A stretch of 64,000 nucleotides of DNA from Phaeotremella fagi (GCA_001599715.1 BCHU01000005.1:1116001-1180000), one strand, 5' to 3'; positions 1 through 11,631 are shown, counted from the first letter of the stretch. Translations and numbers: made by a program. The notes: generated by a model from the letters alone, not told the origin.

Positions 1-273
1 ATTGAGTCGACATTTTTTCGGCGAGATTTGGAACGAGTTGATTGTTTTATTTCCAGTTGAGGTAATGGATTGAGGATGCCTATGAGAACTTTTTACTTTG
101 GCTCTTTTGATGTTTAGAAATTATCTTAGAAGAAAGGAAAAAGCGAAAAAGAATTCCCCCAACCATTGACAGTGAAACTCGGGGAAAAAAGAAACCTCCA
201 CATTAAGAATTGTCTACGGAAGAATACTCAATTCAACTTTTACACTTGTGCATCCTACCAAAACTCATCCCCC

Positions 274-2953
274 ATGTCTCGTCAAACACGTAGACATGCT
301 TTCAAACCAGCTCAGCCCGTCCAAGTGGCCCCGATAACAGCAGCAGGTGCAGAAACGGAAGATGATTCACCATCGTTGAGTATAACTATGTTAGGCGCTG
401 GTCAAGAAGTCGGTAGATCATGTTGTGTTCTTCGGTATAGAGGTAAAACTGTAGTGTGCGATGCGGGTTTACATCCTGCTTATACTGGATTGGGCTCTTT
501 ACCTTTCATCGATGAACTTGATTGGAGTACTGTTGATGCTATCCTTGTTACTCAGTTAGTTTGGTTCCTTTTTCCAATTTTGAAGTGGTGTTGACGAAAT
601 TTAGTTTTCATACGGATCATGCAGCTGCTTTACCTTATGTTATGGAAAAGGTGTGTTTCTTTGATGTCATTGAACTGACTGTCTAGACGAATTTCAAAGA
701 AGGCAATGGAAAAGTCTACATGACTCACGCTACCAAAGCCATATATGGATTAACGATGATGGATACTGTACGAATAAAGTGAGATGAATTGTAACCTCCG
801 CCGTTTGATACTGATCCAACGAACCCAACAGTGATCAAAATTCAGACGCATCAGGTCGATTATATAACGAAGCAGACGTCCAATCATCATGGCAATCAAC
901 AATAGCAGTTGACTATCATCAAGACATCGTCATCTCAGGTGGTTTAAGATTTACACCATATCACGCAGGTCACGTTTTGGGTGCTTCAATGTTCTTAATA
1001 GAAATCGCTGGTTTGAAAATTCTTTATACGGGTGATTACTCACGTGAAGAAGATAGACATTTGGTTGTCGCTGAGATTCCACCGGTTCGACCTGATGTCA
1101 TGATTTGTGAAAGTACTTTTGGTGTTCATACTTTACCCGATAGAAAGGATAAAGAGGAACAGTTCACAAGTGAGTACTCATCTGGATAAACTACTCTCAT
1201 TGTGTCCGATTGCTGATTGACATCAGCGTTGGTCGGTAACATTGTTAAAAGAGGTGGTAAATGTTTAATGCCAATACCAGCCTTCGGTAACGGTCAAGAA
1301 TTAGCCTTACTGTTAGATGAATATTGGAACGATCATCCCGAACTTCAAAACGCACCCATCTATTTCGCTTCAGGATTATTTCAACGTGGAATGAGAGTTT
1401 ATAAGACGTATGTTCATACTATGAACGCCAATATCAGATCCAGATTCGCGAGGAGAGACAATCCATTTGATTTCAAATATGTTAAATGGTTGAAAGATTC
1501 CAAGAGGTTGGATTCAAAGGGTCCTTGTGTCGTTCTGGCTTCTGCTCAATTTATGAGTTTTGGATTGAGTAGAGAATTGTTGGAAGATTGGGCTCCTGAT
1601 TCGAAGAACGGTGTTATCGTGACTGGTTATTCGATAGAGGGTACTATGGCGAGGGTAAGTTAGAAATAAGCAATTGATTTAGATCTCAACTCATATATCT
1701 TAGACTGTTCTTGGTGAACCTGATCATATCGAATCACTAAAAGGCGGGACGATACCTCGTAGATTAACAGTGAAAGAGATTTCATTCGCTGCTCATGTTG
1801 ATTACGCACAGAATTCAAAATTCATTCAAGAAATCGGTGCACCTCATATAGTACTCGTTCATGGTGAAGCATCACAAATGGGTAGATTACGGGCAGCACT
1901 TCGAGACTCTTATGCAGCAAGGGGACAAGAGATAAATATCCATACTCCAAGAAACGTGGAACCTCTAACACTGAGCTTTAGAGCTGAACGAGTGGTTAAA
2001 GTGAGTTCAATTCCTTTTTGCAGATGCATCTAATCTGTTCAGGCAATTGGTTCTTTGGCTGCTGAAAGACCTGAACATGGAACTCCAATCAGTGGTTTAT
2101 TGGTGTCGAAAGATTTCTCTTACACTTTACTGGATCCAAAGGATTTGAAGGATTTCACTGGTTTATCGACGAGTACGATTGTACAGAAACAATCGATACC
2201 TCTTTCAGTTGATTGGTCAGTTGTCAGATGGCATTTAGAGGGCATGTATGGTGAAGTTGAAGATGGTCAAGTGGAAGGTTTACCTGGTTTGAATGTAGGT
2301 GTTGCGAATAATTCCAGGGGTGTAGCAAACTGACCGTTAACAGATTATGAATGCTATAAACGTTGTTCATGTTTCGGAAACAGAAGCTAGTCTTCAATGG
2401 GTCTCTAATACTAGTAACGATATGATTGCGGATTCGGCGTTAGCTTTGCTTCTCAGTATAGATAGTAGTCCAGCAACAGTGAAACGTGAGTGGATATCCG
2501 ACACCCTAGCTGACGTCTCTTTAGTAACGTCAACGCCTCATACACACGCCCACACGCACGACCATTCTCACGATGATCACTCCAGCAAAACCGGAAATAA
2601 AGATGATCTAGCAGTGTTGAAACTATTCTTAGAAGCTCATTTTGGGAATGTCAGTGAACCATTAAAAGAAGTTATAGACGATAAAGAAGATGAATTGTTG
2701 GTGATAGAAGTTAAAATTGATGATAAAGTAGCAACGATAGATTTGATCTCTATGGTAAGTGACAACGTTTATCAAATCTTCGAAACAGACATGCTGATCG
2801 CTATAATAGAATGTAACGTCGGATAACGAAGAATTGAAATCTAGAGTTGAAATGGTCGTTGAGATGGCTATGGGAACTATGAAACCTCTTTCAAGAGCTT
2901 TCATGGGTCAAGGGTTAGAGAATGTTGGATCTGATTTCGGGTTGGTTGCTTGA
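274..2953 (+). CDS. YSH1: Endoribonuclease YSH1 / CPSF-73, mRNA 3'-end cleavage
   Basis: Metallo-beta-lactamase/beta-CASP nuclease that makes the pre-mRNA cut in the cleavage and polyadenylation factor, in the nucleus. Exons read as 274-554, 605-650, 687-778, 832-1169, 1227-1654, 1704-2000, 2043-2294, 2344-2485, 2525-2754, 2810-2953 (749 aa). Joining exons 1 and 2 restores the zinc motif HFHTDH; later come GHVLGASMF, the KRGGKCLMPIPAFGNGQELA beta-CASP start and AHVDYAQN. Upstream ATGs near 166 lie in the same open frame, but the family-like N-terminus (MSRQTRRHAF) begins at 274. The intron at 2486-2524 is 39 nt, stop-free and in frame, so reading through it would also give a protein. A histidine-rich stretch (PHTHAHTHDHSHDDH) follows that junction. 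Family assignment is firm; the His stretch is unusual for YSH1 as I know it. Confidence 0.93.
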
Positions 2954-3116
2954 TAACTTTGTTGTATATTACAGAAAACATCTGGCATTTGAATTCATGC
3001 ATGGAAGAAGTGTAATTTGTGACGCTGTATTTCTTGTTGATAGCGATTTCGTTAGCTTTGCATTGGAAGTAGTATTGCCTTCGCCTTCTTACAAGAGCAG
3101 TTATCATTTAACACCG

Positions 3117-3875
3117 ATGCCTTCCAGTGTAAGGTTTGGAAGGCTCAGATATCAGTTGCAATTCAATGTTCGGACTGCCGAAAGAATGCTTTCTTTCTCA
3201 CTACCATCTTTCACAGAGCAGCTATTGCAAAACTCAAAACAGTGGATGCAACAAAATATGTCAGACATCGATACCGCATCCAACAAATCTACAGTGTCAT
3301 GTTATCATAATGTCATCCTCCGGATTGGGCCTAGTATTACCATTTGTGAGAACTCGGAAGGAAAACATGTTTCATTCAATACCTATCATCAATTTCGCAC
3401 ACACGAAGAAGCAGATGACGAAGACTATGCTGAGAAAATTGAGAATCTAGCTTCCTCGATCCGCAGCGATTGTCAACAAAATCTAGAAAACACCTTATCG
3501 ACCAGCATCCAAAAAACGGGTATAGAACAAGGTTTGTTGGAGACTATGCCGAAATTTCTTGATAACATTAGGGAATACATTTTATCGCATTCTTCAGAGC
3601 ACGAATTGGAAGTTACAGAGATTCATTATTGCTTACTTGAAGTTCATCATCAGTTTTGTTTAGATCATCGGAACTTCCCAGAGGAGATTGAGAGATTTAT
3701 TGATTGGAGGGATTTGGATTTGTTTACGGTTGTTCGGGATGGGATTTGTACACATGAGGTTGAGGGGGGCTGTGAGCGTTGGACTGGGGTTTTGAAGGCT
3801 CCCTCTGGATATGAGAGAGAAGAGGAAGAGGAAGAGGATGAGGACGATCAAGACGACATAGAGTCAGGGTGGTAA
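3117..3875 (+). CDS. Hypothetical protein with acidic C-terminal tail
   Basis: Single open frame of 252 codons from the ATG at 3117; the frame stays open upstream to 2922, inside the last YSH1 exon, and another in-frame ATG lies at 2997. I chose 3117 because it leaves room for a YSH1 3' UTR. The protein has no recognisable domain, no signal peptide and no clear membrane segment. The C-terminus is a run of about 20 residues dominated by Glu and Asp (EREEEEEEDEDDQDDIESGW). It has no introns, which is uncommon here, and it is transcribed in the same direction as YSH1. The open length argues that it is coding; an alternative is an overlong chance ORF in the YSH1 3' flank. Confidence 0.45.
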   Translation: MPSSVRFGRLRYQLQFNVRTAERMLSFSLPSFTEQLLQNSKQWMQQNMSDIDTASNKSTVSCYHNVILRIGPSITICENSEGKHVSFNTYHQFRTHEEADDEDYAEKIENLASSIRSDCQQNLENTLSTSIQKTGIEQGLLETMPKFLDNIREYILSHSSEHELEVTEIHYCLLEVHHQFCLDHRNFPEEIERFIDWRDLDLFTVVRDGICTHEVEGGCERWTGVLKAPSGYEREEEEEEDEDDQDDIESGW

Positions 3876-4089
3876 ACCTCTGTTGAGATTGATATCACCT
3901 ACTGGGATCGAGTTGTATGTAGACAGAAGAGGTAAATTTGACCTTTGCGTTAAGATTTTGCTTGCATTATAGGAAAGCGTCAACTACAAGTCTTAGTAGC
4001 ATAATGAAGAAAATGCATATTTGAGAGTTTCAATCCCGTAGTCTATCTCGACTGTTTGGGAAGCCAATCGACCATCCATATTACCCAAT

Positions 4090-5067
4090 TCAACTTCGCG
4101 ATCCCGACAAAGCGTTCCAAAATGAAGAACCAACATCACCTAGACCAGTCAAGATAGGTTCATACTGATGTCCCACACCGTCAATAGTCAACATCGTATG
4201 ATCGATCCCGTACTCCTTGAAAGCGTTGTGTAGATCAAGTATCGGTCTTGCCAAACGCGTTTCTTCAGATCCAACAAGAAGTCTTACGACGGTCTTACCA
4301 CGAATCTCATCTTTGACCGATTTCAATATCGCAAGTGGATGATTGGAAGCGTAGAGATCATGATCACCTTCGAATGTGTATTGAACGAATGGACGCGGTT
4401 CCAAATCCATATCTGCAATTATTGCAGGTGCTATCGCTGAAATTGAACCAAAGATATCTGGATATTTTAAACCTAGATGTAAAGCCCCATAACCACCCAT
4501 GGAGAAACCTTCAATACCTACAAACTCTCTTTGTCGTTTGGTTCGATATCGTTCATGAATGTGAGGTATCAAATCGTTCATGATTATACTTTCAATCTTT
4601 CTTTCACCATTTTTGGAATCTAGGTACCATCCAATTGGTAAACCTTGAACTGAGATGACAATAGTTTTTGGCATTATTTCAGCGATTTGGGCATCGGCGT
4701 AATATTGTAAAGCGAATACTCCAGATGATTGAGATCCCATGGCACCGTGTAACCAAAATACTACTGGGTATCTCGTTTCGACATCGTCTTCATATCCTTC
4801 TGGTAGCTTGATTAGATAACTGCCCTTGGAAGTTGGACCTCTCGTGGGTTGATCGTAGACACAGTAATTTATGCCAGGTGGAACTTTGAAATTACTATCG
4901 AGCCACATTTCGTTAATGGCAGAAAAAACCTCATCGGAAGGCAGCTTTACAGGAAGAGGGGTAACTAAAAGTTTCAGTCAGCTTTCAGACCAAACCAGGA
5001 TAACGATGATCTTCTCACTGGGTTGATCTTGTGGTGGCTTGTTATGGAACAGCGGCTTGGAGGACAT
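4090..5067 (-). CDS. Alpha/beta hydrolase, esterase (PF00756-like)
   Basis: Serine esterase of the esterase D/S-formylglutathione hydrolase-like fold; physiological substrate unknown. Two exons: 5019-5067 and 4090-4964, intron 54 nt (GTGAGA...TTTTAG), 307 aa. Without the first exon the frame would begin at an internal Met at residue 36; the spliced form adds a natural N-terminus with no signal peptide, so it is probably cytosolic. Visible motifs: the oxyanion strand VVFWLHGAMG, the nucleophile elbow GFSMGGYGA (Ser about residue 171) and a C-terminal catalytic His in GVGHQYEP. The acid residue is probably the Asp in the preceding strand. It converges on the unknown gene at 3117-3875. A 9-bp dyad lies about 85-110 bp upstream of the start. 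Confidence 0.82.
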
Positions 5068-5442
5068 GTTGGGGTAATGGTGAAGAAATAATTTCCAACT
5101 TCAAAATTGGTACATTTATGTACTTCGAGGAAGAGATGAATTCACCCGACAACTGCGAGAGCTTACGAGATCTCGCAGTCGGCGTTTCATTCTTGCTTTA
5201 TCTTATCGGCCGCTTCAGCGGTTCCCTAGCTGAAGACGCTCTTGTAGGTAACCGGAAATATTCTTGATTGAAACTAGAAAATGTTGCGAGGGGTGGAGGT
5301 TCTCAACGGAGATGTATGACTGCACAGCTTCATTTCATACAGTATCTACAACAACCTCTTCTAAATCTTACATCAAATACGAAAACACCACGGTCTCACT
5401 CTGACTTTATAGGCTACACAGATGCTAGGAACCCACCATGGA
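5068..5442. other. Intergenic: esterase promoter and 3' flank of paralogue A
   Basis: No gene seen. Short plus-strand ORFs here have no coding character. The only structure noted is the dyad at 5152-5179. Confidence 0.6.
5152..5179. promoter_or_regulatory. Dyad symmetry upstream of the esterase gene
   Basis: Perfect 9-bp inverted repeat (ACTGCGAGA / TCTCGCAGT) separated by 11... more exactly a 10-nt spacer, centred about 100 bp upstream of the esterase ATG at 5067. The position would suit a binding site for a dimeric regulator. This is inference from symmetry only. Confidence 0.3.
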
Positions 5443-6181
5443 TCATGATTTCAATGAAACGATGAGTAGGATAAAGAGAATAAGAACCGCGGCCCAAACT
5501 AAACCTATTATAAGACAAGGTCGTCCACATTGTCTCCATTTACCTAAAACAAACGTTCGTTAGCAACGTCCAAAAATCAAAGCAATGATTCCATGCAGAA
5601 CCTGACAATCCTTTTTGACCCAAACAAGAAATCACTTACGAGCCTCAGCATCTCCTGGTAGATCAGAGATACGAATCACCATCTCCTGAGGAGGAGACGC
5701 TTTGAATCTGTCCCATGCCTCATCCAGAACCCTAGTCCAATTGTGATAACTGTTCCTAACGAGAAGTTCGATTCTGTCATCAGGATATTCTTGAAGTACT
5801 GGGAATCCACGACGAACATAATCGAGAGTCCTCTATTATGACATCAGAACAATCAGTAAACTAATCCAGTGGCGATAAAGCACGATTTCGTAGTACAAGA
5901 AGTGTTGAAATCGATAGACATACCAGTTTTGATGTACTGAAAATCCCAATCACTTCTTCTTTACGTCCTTGAACTGGATATCTTGGTTTGAAAATATAAG
6001 AGATTTCAGAGGTGGTACCAGGATCTGATGTATCGAAACTTTGACGAGGTGGGTAGAGAGGTGGATCCGGAAGTGTAGGTGACGATGATTCACCATTACC
6101 GTCGTTTCTGTTCCAAGTTAATGGGACTTGGTCTTCTGGGAGTTCGTTGGCTAGTTTCTGATATTTAGGTGGGTTTGGCAT
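5443..6181 (-). CDS. Tandem tail-anchored family, paralogue A (hypothetical)
   Basis: Unrecognised 183-aa protein, first of three neighbouring paralogues on the minus strand. Exons 5924-6181, 5640-5832, 5443-5543. Start at 6181 (MPNPPKYQKL) aligns with the starts of B and C; an in-frame ATG lies 12 nt upstream. Shared blocks: a polar N-terminal region with Trp and Pro (DQVPLTW), FKPRYPVQGRKEEVIGIF, TLDYVRRGFPVLQEYPDDRI, WTRVLDEAWDRF and ISDLPGDAEARKWR. One hydrophobic segment (about residues 160-181) sits at the extreme C-terminus and there is no signal peptide, the layout of a tail-anchored protein facing the cytosol. Intron phases (0 then 1) match B and C exactly. Function unknown. Confidence 0.75.
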
Positions 6182-6604
6182 GTTGTCTTTCATATTCTTT
6201 TGTGAGATCAACTGGGAAGTTAGTTCTAAGATTAAGAGATGTTTAAATGGTGTAGGCGGAATGGAATGAGAGTGCGTGGCGGTGCAGTTGGGTGCCGAGG
6301 CTATGAGCAATCCTTGGACCTAGAGACGAATCAGATACTGTAAGATGGTCTGTCAACTTCACAACTCAAAGACAGCGGGGTCGGTATCAAGGTCGACAAA
6401 TGAAGGTGAACTTTTCAAACTCCTTCTGTCACTCGCTATCATCCCCTTAGATCCCACTCCAATCTCCATCTCGTTCTCTATAGATCACAGAGTATTGAAT
6501 GCGGTGAAATGCTATACTCAAAATCCAAAAGCAGATACATGACAAAATATGATACTACGTGTATAGGTACAAAATAAAATCTCCACCGATCTAAACAAAT
6601 TTAA
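6182..6604. other. Intergenic between paralogues A and B
   Basis: Promoter side of A and 3' flank of B. No gene or clear motif seen. Confidence 0.6.
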
Positions 6605-7291
6605 TCATGAATCTTGAGTCAAAGCTACGGCTAAAATCATCACACCCATCGAACCGAACATCCCCAGAACCAAGAAAATAGGTAATCTAGCCGCTCTCCA
6701 ATCCCCTTAAACCGCTCAATCAGTTCATGTCTATATCAGATAACGTAAGAAGGAAAACATACGAGATCTAGCATCACCAGGTCGGTCTTCGATCTGAACA
6801 GTCAATTTGACCGGTGGCGAATTTTTGAATCCCTCCCAAGCGTCTTCCATTACTTTTGCCCAGTTCAGATCACTCCCATCGACTGGGACTAGGAATTCAA
6901 TCCTTTCTTCGGGATAGTCTTGGATTTTGGGGAACGCTTGTCGAACGTAGGTGATTGTGTCCTGGTGATTTACAATCGATCGTCAGTTTCATGTTCAGTC
7001 ATGGAAGTCAATGACATCCCTATCGATAGATGTAGATGAATGGATGGGGTATATGGTGACAATGAGAGTGAGATGAGATTGATTACATACCTCCTTGCTT
7101 CCTCTGAACATGCCCAGGATCTGCTCCTTCTTGCCCTTCACAGGCCAACGTGGATTCCAAATATAAAGCGTGTTAGCCCCAGTCGAAGATGAAGGTGGGT
7201 AAACAGGAATGTTCTCCTCATCGTTACTCCACATTAAAGACCGATCTTCATCGACATCAGGAACTTTTTTGTATTGAGGTAAGATGGACAT
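6605..7291 (-). CDS. Tandem tail-anchored family, paralogue B (hypothetical)
   Basis: Second paralogue, 166 aa, from exons 7091-7291, 6763-6961 and 6605-6705. Start MSILPQYKKV is nearly the same as in C. Shared blocks: YIWNPRWPVKGKKEQILGMF, the FP...YPEERIEFLVP block, WAKVMEDAWEGF, and QIEDRPGDARSRDWR just before the last intron. The C-terminal segment (about residues 141-162) is hydrophobic and is followed by only four polar residues, again a tail-anchor layout. The final exon is 101 nt, as in A. B and C look closer to each other than either is to A (same MSILPQY start, WNPR block and FLVP), suggesting A diverged first. No function is recognised. Confidence 0.75.
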
Positions 7292-7680
7292 TGTAATAGA
7301 CAAAATGAAAAATATGTAAAGATGCAAGATTGAAAGGTTGAATTCTTTCCATGTTCTTGTGCACAGCTTACGTGGAGCTGTTTACGGCATGTAGTTTAAC
7401 CTTATCCAAAGCGCTGGAATCTGAGCTTCTGCAAGTCAAAGATTGAAGATTACAAGCTATGAAGACAAGGAAGAAAAGTTTACAGCATGGACTATAGGAT
7501 TCGAAAGATTAAACAACTAGCCATTGAAGACATCACTAGATAAAGCGATTGGAGTGGATTACATACAGTATGAAACGAATAGCGAGATGACTATCTATCT
7601 ACATTTATCGGGGGGCCACTAAGAATTGAACTATCCATTAAAAGGTCGTGCAACGAATTAATTTTATAATCTAGCTAGAA
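7292..7680. other. Intergenic between paralogues B and C
   Basis: Promoter of B and 3' flank of C. Nothing else seen. Confidence 0.6.
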
Positions 7681-8474
7681 TCATTGGTCCTTGGGTTTCC
7701 CTTTATGATCAAAGACCCCAGTCATACCCATTCCGATAGTAATCAGGAATACCACCAATAACGAAAGCATAACGGAGATAGCAATCTTTTCACCACGTGT
7801 ATTTCGCCAATGGCCTAAAGAGAAGTGGTTAGTATGAACATCAAAGTAATTCTTCAATCCATTCATTCTATTTCCATATTCACCAATGAAATGAATAAAG
7901 TCTCTTGGGTTCCCAATAGGACATCATGGAAGCGAAATCCTCACAGAACATGAACAATCCAACAGACAAACGTACGAGCTTCAAAATCACCCGGTCCATC
8001 AGTTATCTGAACAATGATTCTTTTAGGTGGAGTATCAATGAATCCTTCCCAAGCTTCGTCCAAAACCCGAGCCCAACTTTCCTCTTTAGCTTCAGGATCT
8101 GTTGGAACTAAAAACTCGATCCTTTCGTCGGGATAAGATGAGAGTGTCGGAAATCCTCTTCTGACATAATCGATTGTCTCCTAAACCCCCAAAATCCCAA
8201 GTCAGCATTTAAGTTTTCTAATACGGTTGGGTACACTTACATCTCTCGAAGCACTAAACACACCCAACACCTCTTCTTTCTCACCTTTAACGGGATATCT
8301 TGGATTCCAGATATACGTAACGTTAGGTCCCCTTCTACCAGATGACCCTCCAGCTCGAGGTGGATATGTATCAGAAACAATTTCTTCAGAGTTCCGATCG
8401 TTTTTCCATGTTAACGGGATCTGTTCTTCGTCGACTTCTGCAGCTACTTTGGTGTATTGAGGTAAGATTGACAT
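7681..8474 (-). CDS. Tandem tail-anchored family, paralogue C (hypothetical)
   Basis: Third paralogue, 190 aa, exons 8241-8474, 7976-8180, 7681-7814. Shared blocks: MSILPQYTKV start, EEQIPLTW, YIWNPRYPVKGEKEEVLGVF, TIDYVRRGFPTL, YPDERIEFLVP, SWARVLDEAWEGF, QITDGPGDFEARHWR. The predicted membrane segment (about residues 156-178) is followed by about a dozen polar, lysine-containing residues, so the tail is longer than in A and B. Intron positions and phases match the siblings; the second intron is longer here (161 nt). No catalytic signature is visible. The conserved hydrophobic and charged blocks in the soluble part suggest a folded domain; the family is unknown to me. Confidence 0.75.
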
Positions 8475-9068
8475 GGAATCGCTTCGTTTTTTATTGTTTT
8501 AACATAGAATGGGAAATGAAGAGATAAGTAGGTTGAGGTGACGGTCCGTACCCTAACCCAACCCTGTAATTACAATGACAGCATTGCAGTGCCACCTGGT
8601 TATTTGCCTCTTTTGCGTAAAATCATTATTTTAGAAGGTAAAAATAACTATTCATATCATCATGTTGGAATCGGATTACATCCATACCCAAGAAGCATAA
8701 AAATTGAAAGAGGGTATCTATATCAAAAAACAAAATCACAAAGAAAAATTAACTTCTTTCCAATGCGATTAATTGAAAAAGGAAAGATTATTAGGAAAAA
8801 AAGGGGACAAAACAAATTTTTTATAAAACTATAGACAACTTTTTGATAAGAGAATTTTGGGTTCCATAGGATGACAAACGAGGGGTTAGGAAAGAAATAT
8901 GAGTTTTATGATTATTAAGTGATTTTTTGGATTCAGTTGTAAGAAAATGATCTATGCCCTGGGTATATTTTCGTGATACGTGGAAAATGCAGCAAATACC
9001 TTTTACAGCCAGTCAGTGATCAACACCTAACCGCATAATTATCAAGACACCACTCACTACTCTCAACC
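8475..9068. other. Intergenic: promoter of paralogue C and kinase 3' flank
   Basis: AT-rich stretch, with A-rich runs around 8740-8830. An open frame at 8538-8834 is lysine/isoleucine-rich and shows no family resemblance; I read it as non-coding. Confidence 0.55.
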
Positions 9069-10924
9069 CTATCGACAACTTCGACAGGTGATAAAGTTGA
9101 TAAATCCATTTCCACCTTTTCTCTCCTCCCCGTAGTCACCTTCACCGAGTACTTGTTGTGAGTTGCCAGCAGTGTTTCCACCTCTTGCATTAACGTTCAT
9201 AGGCGAGATAGGGGGCATTCCAGCTTGTGATTGGATAGCGGCGTTTGAAGGATCGTACGTTGGATCCGTACGATCGTTGTGCATAGGGTTGGCTGACGCG
9301 AAAGGATGGTTTTGTTGAGATTGGCGACGTGACGTTGGTAAAGGCGAGGGAGCTGAGACACCGATAATAGCTTGGTTTGAAGCGTTGGGAAGGAGTGAAT
9401 TGTTTTGAGTGGATTTTCGGGTTTTGCTACTAACGTAAATCAGACTTGTATTTCGACTGCGCTTTAAATCAACTCACAGTGGTGATCCATTCGGTCCACC
9501 GGCAGAACCGCCAGCACGAAGTCTGTCCACCCTGTCTCCACGATCCTTCTCACCACGGCGAGTGTGTTGACGAGCAACTTCAGGTTGAGATGGTATAGAC
9601 TGGAGGGATCATCAGCTATGTACATGACATTCTGCTCCGAGAAATAACTTACTCCATTCATCTCCCAACCTTTACCGCCGTTGAGTACCATCCAATCGTA
9701 AACTTGATCGTCATCTTCCCCAGTGTTCTTCAAAGCAGTTGAGAATAGTTCTCTCAAGAAATCATAATCAGGCGTTTCGTCGAATGTCAATTTTCGGACG
9801 TAATTAAGATAAATAGCGAATTCCTCTGTAGAAGTGTTAGATATGCTGCCAATCTCAAATAAAGAAAAACCTACGTGGATAACCCTCAACTAATTCAGGG
9901 ATAGGGGTGGTTTGTTTCTTTTCTCCAATTTTCTCATACTTTTGTTTGTTGGTAGCAGCTTTCAAACCTTGCCAAGGCAAACCGCCTCTCAAAAAGTAGA
10001 AGAAAACGTGGCCAAGTGCTTCCAAATCATCACGACGAGATTGTTCTAAAATATCAGCGTCCGACCTATATATCTTACATACCTCTACCCAAATGAGTGT
10101 TGATACTCATGTATCTGGCCGTTCCTGACAAACTTTTTCTTTCTCGGTATGGGATATGTTGTTTCGTTTTGGGATCTCTATATTGTTTGGCCATACCGAA
10201 ATCTACAACGTGGATGGTGTTGGCACCTTTAGTTCCTGGTCTACCGATCAAGAAATTATCAGGTTTGATGTCTCTGTAGATCAAGTTTTTCTCATGAATA
10301 GTTTGAACTCGTGATAACTATTCGTCGTCAACCACGTATCCACCTTTAGAAAAAAGATGAATTGCACTCACCATTTGTTTCGCTGTCATGCAACAAGTTT
10401 TAATGGTAAATTTACGTCCACACATGTCGAATAGATCTTCTAATGATGGACCTAGTAAATCAATCACCAAAATGTTATGTAAACCCTCTTGACCAAAATA
10501 GTAAACTTGAGGAATACCGGCTGGATACGAATGAGCGTTGGTAGCATACAATTAACGATAATAACTTACGACATCCAGATAAAATCTTGTAACTACGATA
10601 TTCATCACGAAGTTGAGGAGCATCCGATTTTCTAGGTTCCTATAAAGCAAAGAAATCAATGAATGAACTTGTCAATTCCCAACATGGTCCAAGCCATGTT
10701 CAACGAAGATGGAAAGGATCAAAGCAACTCACGAATTTGATAGCGACCGTTTGTGAATTCAACAGATTTGTACCTTCAAAGATAACACCGAATGAACCTT
10801 CACCAATTTTCTTACCAACTTTGTAATGTACACCGACGATGTTACTTGATGATGAAGAGTGACTACCTGATGAACTTAGATGTGCACCTGGATTAGAGGT
10901 TGAGATGATATGCGTAGTCGCCAT
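9069..10924 (-). CDS. Casein kinase I, Yck/Cck-type
   Basis: Serine/threonine kinase of the CK1 family. Eight exons: 10733-10924, 10570-10639, 10372-10520, 10083-10317, 9875-10045, 9653-9825, 9478-9599, 9069-9429 (490 aa). Kinase marks in order: [12 protein letters not shown] glycine loop, AIKF lysine, [20 protein letters not shown] catalytic loop, HVVDFGMAK, then [20 protein letters not shown], the CK1-specific signature formed across an intron. The C-terminal third is disordered, Ser/Asn/Gln-rich, and ends in ITCRSCR. Yeast plasma-membrane CK1 kinases are held by palmitoylated C-terminal cysteines, so these two Cys may do the same (inference). It is divergent from LSM8. Confidence 0.9.
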
Positions 10925-11631
10925 TTTATCAATCTCTTTTTCAGGTGGGTAGTATCAATTGGTAGGGATTTCTGTGGGTGATCAAGCTGTAGACAAGGGA
11001 TATCCCTGGATGTATGTGTTGATTTGTGATAGAATTGATTTAGAGTCGGAGGGGGCTTGAGCTGAATTTTATTGATTCAAGTTATTTGATTAGGGGTGGG
11101 ATTGAGAGGGTAAAGATAGGTAATTGTTGAGTTTCAAACGCGCGTTGAGACTTGAGTTGAGGGATTATGTTTCTATTCTTATTCGTGCGTAACAAGTCGT
11201 AATGTAATGAGTGAGAAGTAGAGGAAGGTGAGAGTAGTTGACCTCACTACCTTTCCATGAAAGATATAAAAAGAGGATATTTGAGAAGGAAGTAAGTAGA
11301 TTAGATGGGTTTAATTTAAATGGCAAGGGTAGCTGGGAGTGTGGGTGGGTGACTGCGTCCCTGTAAATTCTACAAGCCTCTCTAGTTGCCACATTATCGG
11401 TAATTCGGAGTTATACCATAACCATAAGTAAGTAGTTGTATACACTTTACGTTTCAGTCCAGTCCACTTCAAATCATCTTCAACCAACCAACATTCAATC
11501 AACTCATCTCTGATCAATACTGGTCCGTACTACTACCCTCCCAACTAGTCGTTCAGACTCCAAGCCCAAGCGAGCAATCCCCACTTCGCTAGCTTAAAAT
11601 CCCACCGTCAAACTCTACAGCAACAACTACA
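10925..11631. other. Divergent promoter region, casein kinase I and LSM8
   Basis: Shared upstream region of two divergent genes, with pyrimidine/purine-rich patches. A palindromic AACGCGCGTT lies near 11138-11147. The short minus-strand ORFs at 11165-11517 show no family signal. Confidence 0.5.

Noticed and set aside
8538..8834. Lys/Ile-rich ORF
   Set aside because: Explained by AT-rich intergenic composition; no conserved-looking blocks.
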